Shown: positions 8,585-17,826 of the stretch, one piece after another
How the letters are laid out: each line of letters opens with the position of its first letter
Numbering within the stretch: position 1 is the stretch's first letter
Assembly: GCA_946481095.1 (NCBI GenBank)
Contig: CAMLML010000047.1
Coordinates: forward strand, 1 to 34,436
DNA length: 34,436 nt
Direction: 5' to 3'
Source of the DNA: an uncultured Cellvibrio sp.
GTDB taxonomy: Bacteria; Pseudomonadota; Gammaproteobacteria; Pseudomonadales; Cellvibrionaceae
Notes under the pieces: model-generated
What the model saw: the letters and a program-made list of their open reading frames with translations, nothing else
Database searches by the model: none
What the model was told of the DNA's origin: nothing
Made by a program: the position numbers and the translations under genes

Positions 8585-9709
8585 TCAAAGCGCTAAAATT
8601 TTATAGTAAGCATCTTTGGGTTGATGTTTGCGATCAAACAATAAAGGATAATTGGTTCGGCCTTTTATTGGAAAATTATTTAACCAACTCATATCATCAG
8701 TTAAACCCCAAAGAGTAATGCGATCAATTTTATCTTTGTGTTTGATAAACAATTTGAATAAATCTTCATAGCGTTTACTGAGTTGATCATTCATTTGTGT
8801 TGATATTCCATTCTTGAACGGATCTCGCTCAGGTGTGTATTCAAAGCGCGTGGAAATTTCTGCAACAGGGATATTCCAAACAGACGGTAATACATCCACA
8901 TCCAATTCAGTGATATGAACCCGCAAACCCATATTGTAAAAAGCCACAATACTTTTTTCGATTTCTTCAATGCTTGGGCCATCAACAGCAACATGCAATT
9001 GCATTCCCAGTCCATGCAGCGGAACACCACGTTTTTGTAATCGTTTAATCAATTCCAGTGTGGTGTTACGTTTGTCGGGTTGTTCATTGTTGTAATCGTT
9101 GTAAATCAGATGTACATCAGGATCGGTTTCATGTGCAGTGTGAAAAACTTTATCGATAAATTCTTCACCCAAAATATTGTAGTAATGACTTTTGCGCATT
9201 TGCTTGTCGTCGCCCACTGCTTCGTTGACTGCATCCCAAGCGGCTATTTTTCCTTTGTAGCGACTGACAAGTGTGGTGACATGTTCTTCAATTTTTTTAT
9301 TGAGTTCAGCCGGTTTAATGTAATCGCCGTTTTTCTGTTTGAAAACAGAATCCGGTGTTTGGCTGTGCCACGCCAGGCAATGGCCTACGGCCTGTAATTT
9401 ATGTTGCTGTGCAAAGTTTACAAATGCATCAGCGTGATCCCATTTCCATTTGCCTTCTTCAGTACGTAAGGATTCCCACTTCAATGAATTTTCCGGCGTT
9501 ACAGAAGAGAAATCACGTTTGATAATTGCCGCCAAGTTGGGATGTTGACCTGTTGCGATAGATGAATTAATTGCGGTGCCAATATGGAAGCGATCTTTAT
9601 AGGCATCCTTTAGTCCGGTTTTTTCCGCTGCTATTGTGCGGAGCGGAATGTGACTTGCCAAAAGTGCTGCCCCACTACATAGCAAAAACTCTCGTTTGGA
9701 TAATTTCAT
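8585..9709 (-). CDS. Endo-1,4-beta-xylanase, glycoside hydrolase family 10
   Basis: A 374-residue exported xylanase that cuts beta-1,4-xylan with retention of configuration. The signal is at the N terminus (SKREFLLCSGAALLASHIPL); it looks Tat-like but has KR instead of RR, so Sec or Tat export is undecided. The GH10 catalytic domain fills the rest. The acid/base is Glu163 in WDAVNEAV and the nucleophile is Glu268 in HITELDVDV; the conserved GHCLAWHSQTP, NDYNNEQ and LWGLTDDMSWL segments are intact. There is no carbohydrate-binding module, suggesting a short or soluble xylan substrate, perhaps in the periplasm (inference). It follows phoX by 145 bp on the same strand, but its function does not fit the phosphate operon and it probably has its own promoter. 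Confidence 0.95.
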   Translation of the reverse strand: MKLSKREFLLCSGAALLASHIPLRTIAAEKTGLKDAYKDRFHIGTAINSSIATGQHPNLAAIIKRDFSSVTPENSLKWESLRTEEGKWKWDHADAFVNFAQQHKLQAVGHCLAWHSQTPDSVFKQKNGDYIKPAELNKKIEEHVTTLVSRYKGKIAAWDAVNEAVGDDKQMRKSHYYNILGEEFIDKVFHTAHETDPDVHLIYNDYNNEQPDKRNTTLELIKRLQKRGVPLHGLGMQLHVAVDGPSIEEIEKSIVAFYNMGLRVHITELDVDVLPSVWNIPVAEISTRFEYTPERDPFKNGISTQMNDQLSKRYEDLFKLFIKHKDKIDRITLWGLTDDMSWLNNFPIKGRTNYPLLFDRKHQPKDAYYKILAL

Positions 9710-9719
9710 AAATAAACCT

Positions 9720-9836
9720 GCCGTTGTGTTACTTTAATTTTGTTTGCCTATTATTTTAGGGTCAACCATATTGCCGGGAGTTGCTGCCAGGCACATGGTA
9801 TTCAAGATTGTAGAATAATTGGAAACGGCCGTTGTG
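9720..9836. promoter_or_regulatory. Repeated GCCGTTGTG sites upstream of the xylanase gene
   Basis: The 9-mer GCCGTTGTG occurs at 9720-9728 and 9828-9836, within the 145-bp gap between phoX and the xylanase gene. The second copy overlaps a perfect palindrome, AACGGCCGTT (9824-9833). These may be regulator sites for the xylanase gene, but the evidence is only the repetition. Confidence 0.25.
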
Positions 9837-9854
9837 CAGAATTACACGAATTAA

Positions 9855-11834
9855 CTATGTGCCTACCACGCCACCATCATTTTTGGTGACTAAAACGGTT
9901 GTTGAACGCGGACGGGTTTTGCCATCGCTCGCTGGATAACTGATAACGGGATGTTGAACATTCAACCACATACTTTTACCGTCGGGTGTTGAGGTCAAGC
10001 CGGTAATTTCGCAACCACGTGGCCCCACTAAAAATCGTTTTACTTGGCGCGTAAGTGGATCAGCACAGAGTAACTGGTTACATCCCATTGTTTGATAGAG
10101 ATCCTCTTCATCGTCGAAGTCTGTTTCAATCCACAAACGACCTTCAGTATCAAACCAAAGCCCATCCGGGCATGAAAAAATATCACCGATAATATTCCCG
10201 CGTTGATTGTCTGGTACAGAAGATTCTGCTGCATTACCCGCGAGTAAAAAAACTTCCCACATAAATTCGGTTGCTGCCGGGTTTGAATTTTTTTCAATCC
10301 AACGCAGAATTTGTCCGTGATGATTTTCTTTGCGCGAGTTTGCTGCATCAAGTGGTTGATTCGGATCTATGCCACGTTCAACATTATTAGTAAGCGTGAC
10401 ATAAACTTCGCGTGTGTGTGGATCAACGGCTACCCATTCGGGTCTATCCATAGGTGTTGCACCGAGTATATCGGCTGCAGCGCGCGCGTTGATGACGACA
10501 TCCGCCTGGCTCATAAAACCATTGCGTGGTGTCAAACCGCGCTCACCCCAAATCAGTGGTAACCACTCACCGCGACCATCGGCATAAAATGCAGCGACAT
10601 ATAAAATTCCCTTATCCAATAAATCGGTTTTTTCTTCGGGATTTATTTTTTCCAGACGTTGGTCTGCAACAAATTTATAAATATATTCACCGCGTGTATC
10701 ATCGCCGGAATAGATGGCGACTTCACCATTATCACCTAGTACAACAGTCGCACATTCGCGCGCATAACGACCCAGCGCTGTGCGTTTTTTTGGAATAGAA
10801 TCGGGATTGAATGGATCAAATTCGACTACCCAACCAAAACGATTGGGTTCATTAACAAAACCATTAAAGGTGTGAGAATTGTTTGGTGTTGCATCAAATC
10901 GCGGATCAACGCTTTCCCAATAATATTTACTGCTGTTTAATTGATTGGAAATTCCATAACGTTTGTGTGATACCCGTTGCTGCCAATCGTCAGTATTGCG
11001 ATTCACAAAATAATTGTTCCAGTTTTCTTCACAGATCAAATAGGTGCCCCAGGGTGTTTTACCCATTGAACAATTATTCAAAGTACCCAGCACTTGTGTG
11101 CCAGTAGAATCCTGTGCAGTTTTTAAATGTTCTGATCCTGCCGCAGGCCCGGTCAATTGCATGGGGGTATTCGCTGTTAAACGGCGATTAAAAGCAGAAT
11201 TTTTTACGCGCTGCCATTCGCCTTTTTTATCGCGTTTTATTTCAATCACACTCACTCCATGTGCTGCTTGTTCTTTTAGTACTTCATCTTTTGGTCGATG
11301 AATAATGCCCTGCATATCAATTGTTTCTGTGGGGCCATGGATGTGTAAAGTAGGATTGGTGTATTCATGATTAATCACCAATAACCCGTGATCATTGGGT
11401 GCGTCAGCAAATGGAAAATAAGCCATGCCATCATGATTTTGTCCTGCCTGCAATTCTTGTTCTTGCCATGTATTACTCGCATCGGCTTTCCAGGGAACTG
11501 CGCCAGCGACCACTTCATCACCCCAGGAAAAAAATGCACCTGCGGTGTAACCATCTGCAACAATCACTCGATCAAAATCTTTTGCATCTTGAATAGCGAC
11601 AGAAGGGAATCCAATTTTGGGCGTTTTTTTTGGGAGTGACTTGAAAGAAACACTGGGTTGCGGATTTGAGCAACTCGATAAGCTGCCACCTAAAAAGCCA
11701 CTCAAGGCCAAACCCAATCCACCTTTCAATAAATTGCGGCGACTGGCAATCACATTTGACAGCCAGATGTTCGCCGAAGGATTCACCGGAATATCATCGA
11801 CATCAGGTATTTTTGTTTTTGATTTGTTAACCAT
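9855..11834 (-). CDS. phoX: PhoX-family alkaline phosphatase, Tat-exported
   Basis: A 659-residue PhoX/DUF839 phosphatase, a calcium- and iron-dependent enzyme that releases phosphate from phosphomonoesters. A Tat signal is clear (SRRNLLKGG, residues 31-39), and right after the hydrophobic stretch lies LSSC (Cys55), a good lipobox, so it may be an anchored Tat lipoprotein. Family segments visible include NNCSMGKTPWGTYLICEENW, VEFDPFNP, EVAIYSGDDTRGEYIYKF, and ENHHGQILRW near the C-terminal third. Length is typical. It starts 11 bases after the phytase stop with only a weak AAAG ribosome site, so translation is probably coupled. The neighbours (phytase, TonB receptor) fit phosphate acquisition. 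Confidence 0.93.
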   Translation of the reverse strand: MVNKSKTKIPDVDDIPVNPSANIWLSNVIASRRNLLKGGLGLALSGFLGGSLSSCSNPQPSVSFKSLPKKTPKIGFPSVAIQDAKDFDRVIVADGYTAGAFFSWGDEVVAGAVPWKADASNTWQEQELQAGQNHDGMAYFPFADAPNDHGLLVINHEYTNPTLHIHGPTETIDMQGIIHRPKDEVLKEQAAHGVSVIEIKRDKKGEWQRVKNSAFNRRLTANTPMQLTGPAAGSEHLKTAQDSTGTQVLGTLNNCSMGKTPWGTYLICEENWNNYFVNRNTDDWQQRVSHKRYGISNQLNSSKYYWESVDPRFDATPNNSHTFNGFVNEPNRFGWVVEFDPFNPDSIPKKRTALGRYARECATVVLGDNGEVAIYSGDDTRGEYIYKFVADQRLEKINPEEKTDLLDKGILYVAAFYADGRGEWLPLIWGERGLTPRNGFMSQADVVINARAAADILGATPMDRPEWVAVDPHTREVYVTLTNNVERGIDPNQPLDAANSRKENHHGQILRWIEKNSNPAATEFMWEVFLLAGNAAESSVPDNQRGNIIGDIFSCPDGLWFDTEGRLWIETDFDDEEDLYQTMGCNQLLCADPLTRQVKRFLVGPRGCEITGLTSTPDGKSMWLNVQHPVISYPASDGKTRPRSTTVLVTKNDGGVVGT

Positions 11835-11845
11835 ATTTTTTAACT

Positions 11846-13795
11846 TTACTCGAGTGATAAGGCAGAACGAATTTTTTTCCAGCTGATGTATTTAAAATTT
11901 TGCGGCGCTTCCGGCATAACCTTGTGACCGTCTTGCACCACTAACATGCCTTCACCAAAAACACCGCCAAGATTCGCGTGTGTGACTTCAAGCCCATCCG
12001 TTTCAGAAACACCATCAATACCATTTTTTGCATCAAGATCAATACTGATCACACCGCGTGTTTTATAAGGTGCGGTTGCATCAAGAATAATGTAGCTGTT
12101 ATTTCCCTGGCTGGATACCACAAGATAGTGTTTGTCTTTGCCCTGATAAATTCCCATGCCTTCAACATCGGCAACCAATAAATCACCGGCGCGCATGACT
12201 AATTCCAACTGGACACCCGCGTTTGGTTCTGCACCAATCGTCCAAACGGCTTGATCTTCTTCACCCACAAACAGGCGTTGATTTTTATCGTCAGCAACAC
12301 AACCTTCTGGTTGGCTTTTGACAAAAAAACTGCGCGCTTTTTTTCCTTGCCACAAAGAAATATTTTTATTGCGGTGATCTGTATTCGCAGTCAATTCAAT
12401 TTGTTGGAATTCACCGCTCTTTGAATTGGGAATGGCATAGGTAATACCTTTGCTATTTTGATACAAACAAAATCCGTAAATCTCTTCAAGATCAGTTGCG
12501 ATACTGCCGGAAAAAGTCAGTTTGCCGTTGTTGGGGTTAATAGCGTAAATCGCCAGACTATTGTCATCGCGATTGGTGGCCACTGCGATATCAACAATCT
12601 TTTTACCCATCTGCACGCCGTAGCGAACATCTACATTATTTAATTTCCCAGTGTTGAAACGCTGAACTTCCCGCCCTTGCATGTCATAAACAAATAAACC
12701 TTGTTGTTTATTGGTACCAATCACCAAACTTTTTTGTGGATGTTTTGTATTAACCCAAATTGCCGGATCATCTGCTGCATCACCAAAACGAGCCATAACT
12801 TCAGTTTGTACATCGGGTGTGATATTGACTATGACATGTGCCGGTTTTTTGTGTGGTGCTTTTGTCCATGGCAATGACAAATGATGATTCCCGGTTTTTT
12901 CGTCACCTACTACCAATGTCAGCGAATGTTTTCCGGTGTTATCTGTGTCCACAAAAACGGTTTTGATAATCTCGGGCTCGTCTGTGTCTGGTAGCTCAAT
13001 CAAGGGTTGTTGTATGAATTTGTTCTGATTTGTTTGGTAGATTGCGAGTTGTTTTTTTTCTGCTATTACAGCGACCAATCCTTGCGGTGCAACTGCAAGC
13101 GATTCCACAGACCCGGATAATTTTCCAAACGGCTTTTGCAAATCCACTGCTATACGACCAGGTGCAGATTCTTCTGATGCGCCTTGTGCCCAAATCCCGA
13201 TATCCTCTTCGGCGATAAACAATAAATCCTGTTCATCGTCAACTGCGCAGGATTTGCTGCTGGGTGCAATCGGTAAACGTCGCATCAATTTTGCGTCGGC
13301 TTTACCATTGGCATCTACAACCAGCCAATGTTCTGCAGTGCCGCGCTCATCCAATAAATACAATGAAAGATGATTGCCACCTGCCTGGCTCAGGCACAGG
13401 TTTTCAATTTTAAATTGAGGTGTGGGCACCCGCAGTAATTCGCGCAATTTTCCTGTTGCCGGATCAAGCGCAATCAAACCGGGTTGTTGCTCCGGCAAGA
13501 ATACCGTTGCCGCAACCAATTCGGATGAGTATGCGTTTCCGTTTTGCAATTTTACGGGGTAACGCCAATCCAGAAATTCCGCCGATTGATTCAATTGTGC
13601 AAGCGATTCGCCTTTGACATTGCGCCAGTGAATGGCATCACCTACAACGAAAAATGTGGATTGCTGTTGATGGGTTAGAGGTAAAGGAGCCAGCATGCCG
13701 GATGTTAATGAATCAGCCAAATTAACTTCTGCAGTTGCAGATGAGAAAAAACCTGTGAGTAAACAGGCCATTAAAAAATTATGCGAAGCCTTCAT
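11846..13795 (-). CDS. Dual-domain beta-propeller phytase (3-phytase)
   Basis: A 649-residue exported phytase that removes phosphates from inositol hexakisphosphate with calcium. The signal peptide runs to about residue 22 (SSATA). The C-terminal propeller (about 325-649) has the family motifs DDPAIW (342-347) and NNVDVRYG (386-393) and a FVGEEDQAVW segment. The N-terminal part (about 40-310) repeats the fold in weaker form: LFIAEEDIGIW near 192-202 matches the later segment but the DDPAIW motif is lacking. Tandem phytases with an incomplete first domain are known. The ribosome site AAGG lies 8 nt before the ATG. It stands between the TonB receptor (69 bp upstream) and phoX (11 bp downstream), indicating one operon. 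Confidence 0.93.
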   Translation of the reverse strand: MKASHNFLMACLLTGFFSSATAEVNLADSLTSGMLAPLPLTHQQQSTFFVVGDAIHWRNVKGESLAQLNQSAEFLDWRYPVKLQNGNAYSSELVAATVFLPEQQPGLIALDPATGKLRELLRVPTPQFKIENLCLSQAGGNHLSLYLLDERGTAEHWLVVDANGKADAKLMRRLPIAPSSKSCAVDDEQDLLFIAEEDIGIWAQGASEESAPGRIAVDLQKPFGKLSGSVESLAVAPQGLVAVIAEKKQLAIYQTNQNKFIQQPLIELPDTDEPEIIKTVFVDTDNTGKHSLTLVVGDEKTGNHHLSLPWTKAPHKKPAHVIVNITPDVQTEVMARFGDAADDPAIWVNTKHPQKSLVIGTNKQQGLFVYDMQGREVQRFNTGKLNNVDVRYGVQMGKKIVDIAVATNRDDNSLAIYAINPNNGKLTFSGSIATDLEEIYGFCLYQNSKGITYAIPNSKSGEFQQIELTANTDHRNKNISLWQGKKARSFFVKSQPEGCVADDKNQRLFVGEEDQAVWTIGAEPNAGVQLELVMRAGDLLVADVEGMGIYQGKDKHYLVVSSQGNNSYIILDATAPYKTRGVISIDLDAKNGIDGVSETDGLEVTHANLGGVFGEGMLVVQDGHKVMPEAPQNFKYISWKKIRSALSLE

Positions 13796-13864
13796 AATTA
13801 AAACCTTTTTAACAGGATGACTCGATCATGAGCCATTCAAACGAAGAGCAGGGTTAAACAACAA

Positions 13865-16642
13865 TTAAAACTGCATAAATGTAATGCCGAGTTTATATGT
13901 CGCACCGTAGCGTTCATATTGCGTGTTGTATCGAGCATCCTTTACGTAGGAATAATACACTTCATCCGTTAAGTTAAGCGCTTCAAAATGTAGTTTGATG
14001 GAATCCGTCAAATAATAACGCAGTGAAAAATCCAGCTGCATTTGATCATCAACATAAGCATCGTAATCCGCTTCCATAGGCTCCAATACTTCCAGCAAAT
14101 AATGGGATTTATAATTGGCAGATAATCGCATACTGATCGAATCCGATTCATAACCAATCATAAAATTCGCTGAAGTGTCCGATTGACTGGGCATGGGAAT
14201 ATCGCGCGCAACAAATTCACCATCATCGTAACCACCAATTTCTGCTGTAGAATCAACAAATGTTGCGTTACCGCCAATGAGCAAACCGTTCCAGGGCGAT
14301 GGCAGGTTGGAGAACTGTTTGGATGCGGCTAATTCAATTCCAAATATATCGGCCTCATTGCCATTCACAAAAGTGACCGCTTGATCAAAATCTTCATAGC
14401 CAGCAGTGCCGCCCAAATCAGTTTGATAAACAAAATTGTCGATGGATTTATAAAAAACAAACGCCGAGATCACACTGGCAACACCGGGATAATGTTCAAT
14501 GCCAAAATCCAGATTGCTGGATTCCAGTGATTTCAAATTCGGATTACCAAATTCTGCTTCAATATCGCCATCGTCCTCTTCAATTAAACGACCTGGTGAC
14601 AACTGTGCAAAACCAGGGCGTACTACCGAATTAGTCCAGGCTGCACGTAGTTGAGTCTTATCGTTAAGCGTGTAGCGAAGATGCAGTGCAGGTAAAAAAT
14701 AATCGTCAGAATTACTAAAATTCTGAGCGGTTATTTCGTCTTCTTCACTGTTATACGAAAAACCATCGGCAGTAAAATCTGTATTCTCGTAACGTACACC
14801 GGTGAGTATGCGCCAGGAATTAATGTCCACGCGCCCCATGATATACGCAGCGCTGGTATCTTCATTGACAAGATAATCGCCGATGCTGCTTTCCACTTCA
14901 TCTTCTTCTGCATCTTCAATCGCCGCTTTGACTTGCGATGCATGGATGTTGTTACCAAATTGACCCAGTTGGTAGTCAACTTGATTGCCCGAAAATGCGC
15001 TCAGTGATGTTTCGCCAACAAAATCTTCAGCAATCCAAATATTAACGTCATTGTCTTTTTCGCGCTGACTGTGTTTTACACCGAATTTTAATTGTGCAGG
15101 ATTGCTGCCTAATTCCAAATCGCGGGTGAAATCCAAATTCACCGCTGTACTTTCGTCATTGGTATTGGTGCTACCCAATTCCACTTCATCCAGTCTATAG
15201 CTGACGGATTGATAATATTCCACTGGTGCGCTGATTAACATTTTATTGGTATTGGTGTAAGACAGATCAAACGCTTCGTCCGCTATTACGTCATCGTCAA
15301 TTGCAAATACAGCACCAGCAATATTTTGTGGTTCGTCTTCACTGGATTTGCTGTAAGCAATACGGTAGTCCAGTATCCAGTTATCCAAACGGGTTTGACC
15401 ACCAACAGAGGTAGAAAGAATTTTTTGGGTTTCAACACGGTCTTTTAATTCGCGCTGCACTTCGGCAGTGCCGATTTCACCTTCTGCAATCGCGTCTTCA
15501 AATTCAATCACGTTCGCCAAACGAATTTCAGAATCAGTGTATTCGCTGTAAAGATTGCGCCAATATAAATCGGTATCTGCGTTGGGTTTGTAATCCAGAT
15601 TCAGGGTGATACCCGAGCGTTCACGCGTGATGCGATAATCGCGTTGTTCCATTTCTTCCAATCGCGCTTCGCCATCTTCAAAATTCCAGGCGCCGCCGGT
15701 TTCGACATTATCTGAACCGAAATCACGTTTAAAAGAACTGATACCGAAAGCAACACCGAGATTATCTTCATCATCGCCAAGACTGAATTGATTGCTGGCA
15801 GTCGCCGCAATTTTCGGGCTGGTTTCTTCAGTATTTTCGTCGTAACTGCTTTCAAGCGTAAATTGATAAAACATACCATCGCGATCAAATGCAGAAAGAC
15901 TTTGTACATCAATACTGCTGCCGAGAGAGTTGGCATCCATGTCGGGTGTTAAACTTTTGGTGACGATTAAATTTTCCAATAAGTCAGATGGGATCACATC
16001 CAGCGCCACTGCGCGACGATCAGCATCGGGGCCGGGAACACCGACACCATTAATAGTCACGGCGTTGTAATCCGGGCTCATGCCGCGCACGCGCACATAA
16101 CGCCCTTCGCCCTGATCGCGCTCAATCGATAAACCCGGCAAACGTTGCAGCGCTTCGGATACGTTGGTATCGGGAAATTGTCCAATCGCATCGGATGAGA
16201 CGGCGGTAATAATATTGTCGGCACTGCGTTGTTTATTTAATGCTTTGTTAATGCCTGCGGCTTGACCAATCACTATCACGCTTTCGACTTCGCCTGACAC
16301 ACCGGTCAAGCGAAAGTTTTCGCGCGTCACTTTTTCATCCTGCACGTTTATCTTGCGCTCAATTGCATCAGCACCTATGTAGCTGGTCACCAATGTGTAG
16401 TTGCCCGGTTTCACATCCAAAAAAACAAAACGTCCATCGCGCTGGCTAACTGCTTCGCGATTTAATTCCTGAATACGAATCCTGGCACCTTGCAAGGCTA
16501 TAGATTTATCGGTGGTTGTAATTTGGCCTTCAACACGGCCATCAGCCCAAATGTTTCCAGCGAGACCAGCAATAGCAACTGCCATTATTGTTTTGGATAT
16601 TTTTTTCGGTTTACTTTTGGATATGGATAAAAATTTTTTCAC
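13865..16642 (-). CDS. TonB-dependent outer-membrane receptor with carboxypeptidase-regulatory-like N-domain
   Basis: A 925-residue receptor that imports a substrate across the outer membrane using TonB energy. It begins with GTG at 16640-16642, with AGGGG 7 nt before it. After the signal peptide (cut near IWA) comes a CarboxypepD_reg-like domain (about 33-110), then the plug (SEALQRLPGLSIERDQGEGR and VRGMSPDYNAVTINGVG), then a long beta-barrel rich in acidic and aromatic strands, ending YKLGITFMQF with the expected terminal Phe. Order in the operon, receptor-phytase-phoX, suggests a phytate or organophosphate substrate; sequence alone does not prove that, and many such receptors carry oligosaccharides. 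It is divergent from a GGDEF-AraC pair. Confidence 0.93.
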   Translation of the reverse strand: MKKFLSISKSKPKKISKTIMAVAIAGLAGNIWADGRVEGQITTTDKSIALQGARIRIQELNREAVSQRDGRFVFLDVKPGNYTLVTSYIGADAIERKINVQDEKVTRENFRLTGVSGEVESVIVIGQAAGINKALNKQRSADNIITAVSSDAIGQFPDTNVSEALQRLPGLSIERDQGEGRYVRVRGMSPDYNAVTINGVGVPGPDADRRAVALDVIPSDLLENLIVTKSLTPDMDANSLGSSIDVQSLSAFDRDGMFYQFTLESSYDENTEETSPKIAATASNQFSLGDDEDNLGVAFGISSFKRDFGSDNVETGGAWNFEDGEARLEEMEQRDYRITRERSGITLNLDYKPNADTDLYWRNLYSEYTDSEIRLANVIEFEDAIAEGEIGTAEVQRELKDRVETQKILSTSVGGQTRLDNWILDYRIAYSKSSEDEPQNIAGAVFAIDDDVIADEAFDLSYTNTNKMLISAPVEYYQSVSYRLDEVELGSTNTNDESTAVNLDFTRDLELGSNPAQLKFGVKHSQREKDNDVNIWIAEDFVGETSLSAFSGNQVDYQLGQFGNNIHASQVKAAIEDAEEDEVESSIGDYLVNEDTSAAYIMGRVDINSWRILTGVRYENTDFTADGFSYNSEEDEITAQNFSNSDDYFLPALHLRYTLNDKTQLRAAWTNSVVRPGFAQLSPGRLIEEDDGDIEAEFGNPNLKSLESSNLDFGIEHYPGVASVISAFVFYKSIDNFVYQTDLGGTAGYEDFDQAVTFVNGNEADIFGIELAASKQFSNLPSPWNGLLIGGNATFVDSTAEIGGYDDGEFVARDIPMPSQSDTSANFMIGYESDSISMRLSANYKSHYLLEVLEPMEADYDAYVDDQMQLDFSLRYYLTDSIKLHFEALNLTDEVYYSYVKDARYNTQYERYGATYKLGITFMQF

Positions 16643-16894
16643 AGTGATTCCCCTTTTGGTTTTTCAATCACCTGTCACAGACAAATACAATCAGGTGTTG
16701 GACGGCGCCAAACTAGGTGGAATAAATGACACTTCTGTTACCAGTGTGGTTGGATGCCAACAAATAGCCTGAGCTGATTTGCCTCCTTGTTATGCACCGC
16801 GGGTTTTCTTGTCTTGCATTGGCAATTCATCAAATCGTCATAATCATCTGTTATCCGTGCTGCACTTTTATTTTTATCCTGCGGTGAACTTTTT
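16643..16894. promoter_or_regulatory. Divergent promoter region between TonB receptor and GGDEF gene
   Basis: This 252-bp gap must hold promoters for both directions. I looked for a Pho box (two CTGTCAT units 11 bp apart) ahead of the receptor operon and found only single weak halves, such as GTGTCAT on the minus strand (complement of ATGACAC near 16727) with a poor partner. A CACCTG...CAGGTG dyad lies at 16669-16674 and 16692-16697. No motif is strong enough to call. Confidence 0.4.
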
Positions 16895-17818
16895 ATGTTG
16901 AAGCACCATAAATGGAAGCTGTTTTTGGTTGGCATGGGCGCTAATCTGACACTGATTGCAAGTCTTGCAACTGCCGATTTAAAACTATTGTCAGAAATAA
17001 ATTGGCTGGATGTGCTGGGTGAAGGCGGTGCTGCTGCACTTGCATTGGTGTGGTTAGGATTAATTTTGCACAGCCGTCCTGCCGGGCGAGTAACACAATA
17101 TTTAAGTTTGGGATTAAGCAGTATTTTTATTGCAGGGTTTCAGGATTTACTTGATGAATTTATTCGTTTTCCCGATGGCATGCTCTGGGATCATTGGATA
17201 GAGTCGGGTTGTATGCCGATAGGTTTGGTTTTGCTGACACTCGGAATTTATCACTGGCATAAAGAGCAGCTTGGTATTAATGAGCAATTGCGTAAACGTG
17301 AACGATTATTTCGGGAACACCGCAGTCTCGACTTTATCACCAGTTTGAGTGGTGCTGATTATTTACGCAAACAATTGTTGCTGGCACTGCCTGAACATCG
17401 AAGTGCCGCGCAACCTTTGGCGTTATTATTTATTGATGTTGATAATTTCAGTGATGTTAATCATCGTTACGGTTATCAACAAGGCGATCATTTATTACAG
17501 TTACTGAGTGAATTAATTCTGTTGAACATTCGCCGCAGTGATTTATTGTGTCGTTACGCTGGTGACAGATTTGCTTTGATATTGCCCAACACCGGTCGGG
17601 TTATTGCAGAAAATATGGCTTGTGAAATTTCATTATTGGTAAAACATTTTGCCTGCAAAACCCTTAATCAGGATGAAAGTATTTTTATTTCAGTCAGTTT
17701 GGGAGTGGCGATTGCCGATATCAATACTGACTCGCCGCAAACCTTGATTGATCGCGCCAATCTCGCACTCTTGCATGCCAAGGAAAAGCGACGTCAGGTT
17801 TTTTCTCGCGCTGCCTGA
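16895..17818 (+). CDS. Membrane GGDEF protein with degenerate active site (AGDRF)
   Basis: A 307-residue protein. The N terminus (about 8-130) has three or four hydrophobic helices (for example WKLFLVGMGANLTLIASL and LGLSSIFIAGFQ), followed by a short linker and a GGDEF domain (about 145-305). The metal-binding Asp in LLFIDVDNFSDVN is present, but the signature is AGDRF (222-226) instead of GGDEF. AGDEF cyclases can be active; the Glu-to-Arg change makes activity doubtful, so it may be a c-di-GMP/GTP sensor or partner protein. GGTGA at 16883-16887 is the ribosome site. It is 8 bp upstream of an araC-type gene and probably cotranscribed with it, pointing to a shared signalling task. Confidence 0.85.
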   Translation: MLKHHKWKLFLVGMGANLTLIASLATADLKLLSEINWLDVLGEGGAAALALVWLGLILHSRPAGRVTQYLSLGLSSIFIAGFQDLLDEFIRFPDGMLWDHWIESGCMPIGLVLLTLGIYHWHKEQLGINEQLRKRERLFREHRSLDFITSLSGADYLRKQLLLALPEHRSAAQPLALLFIDVDNFSDVNHRYGYQQGDHLLQLLSELILLNIRRSDLLCRYAGDRFALILPNTGRVIAENMACEISLLVKHFACKTLNQDESIFISVSLGVAIADINTDSPQTLIDRANLALLHAKEKRRQVFSRAA

Positions 17819-17826
17819 TAAATAGT

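Noticed and set aside
8443..8718. 91-codon plus-strand frame
   Set aside because: It begins in the porin terminator, crosses the decayed repeat and runs antisense into the xylanase gene.
16720..16745. Possible Pho box ahead of the TonB receptor
   Set aside because: One half (GTGTCAT) fits but the partner 11 bp away matches only 3 of 7 bases.
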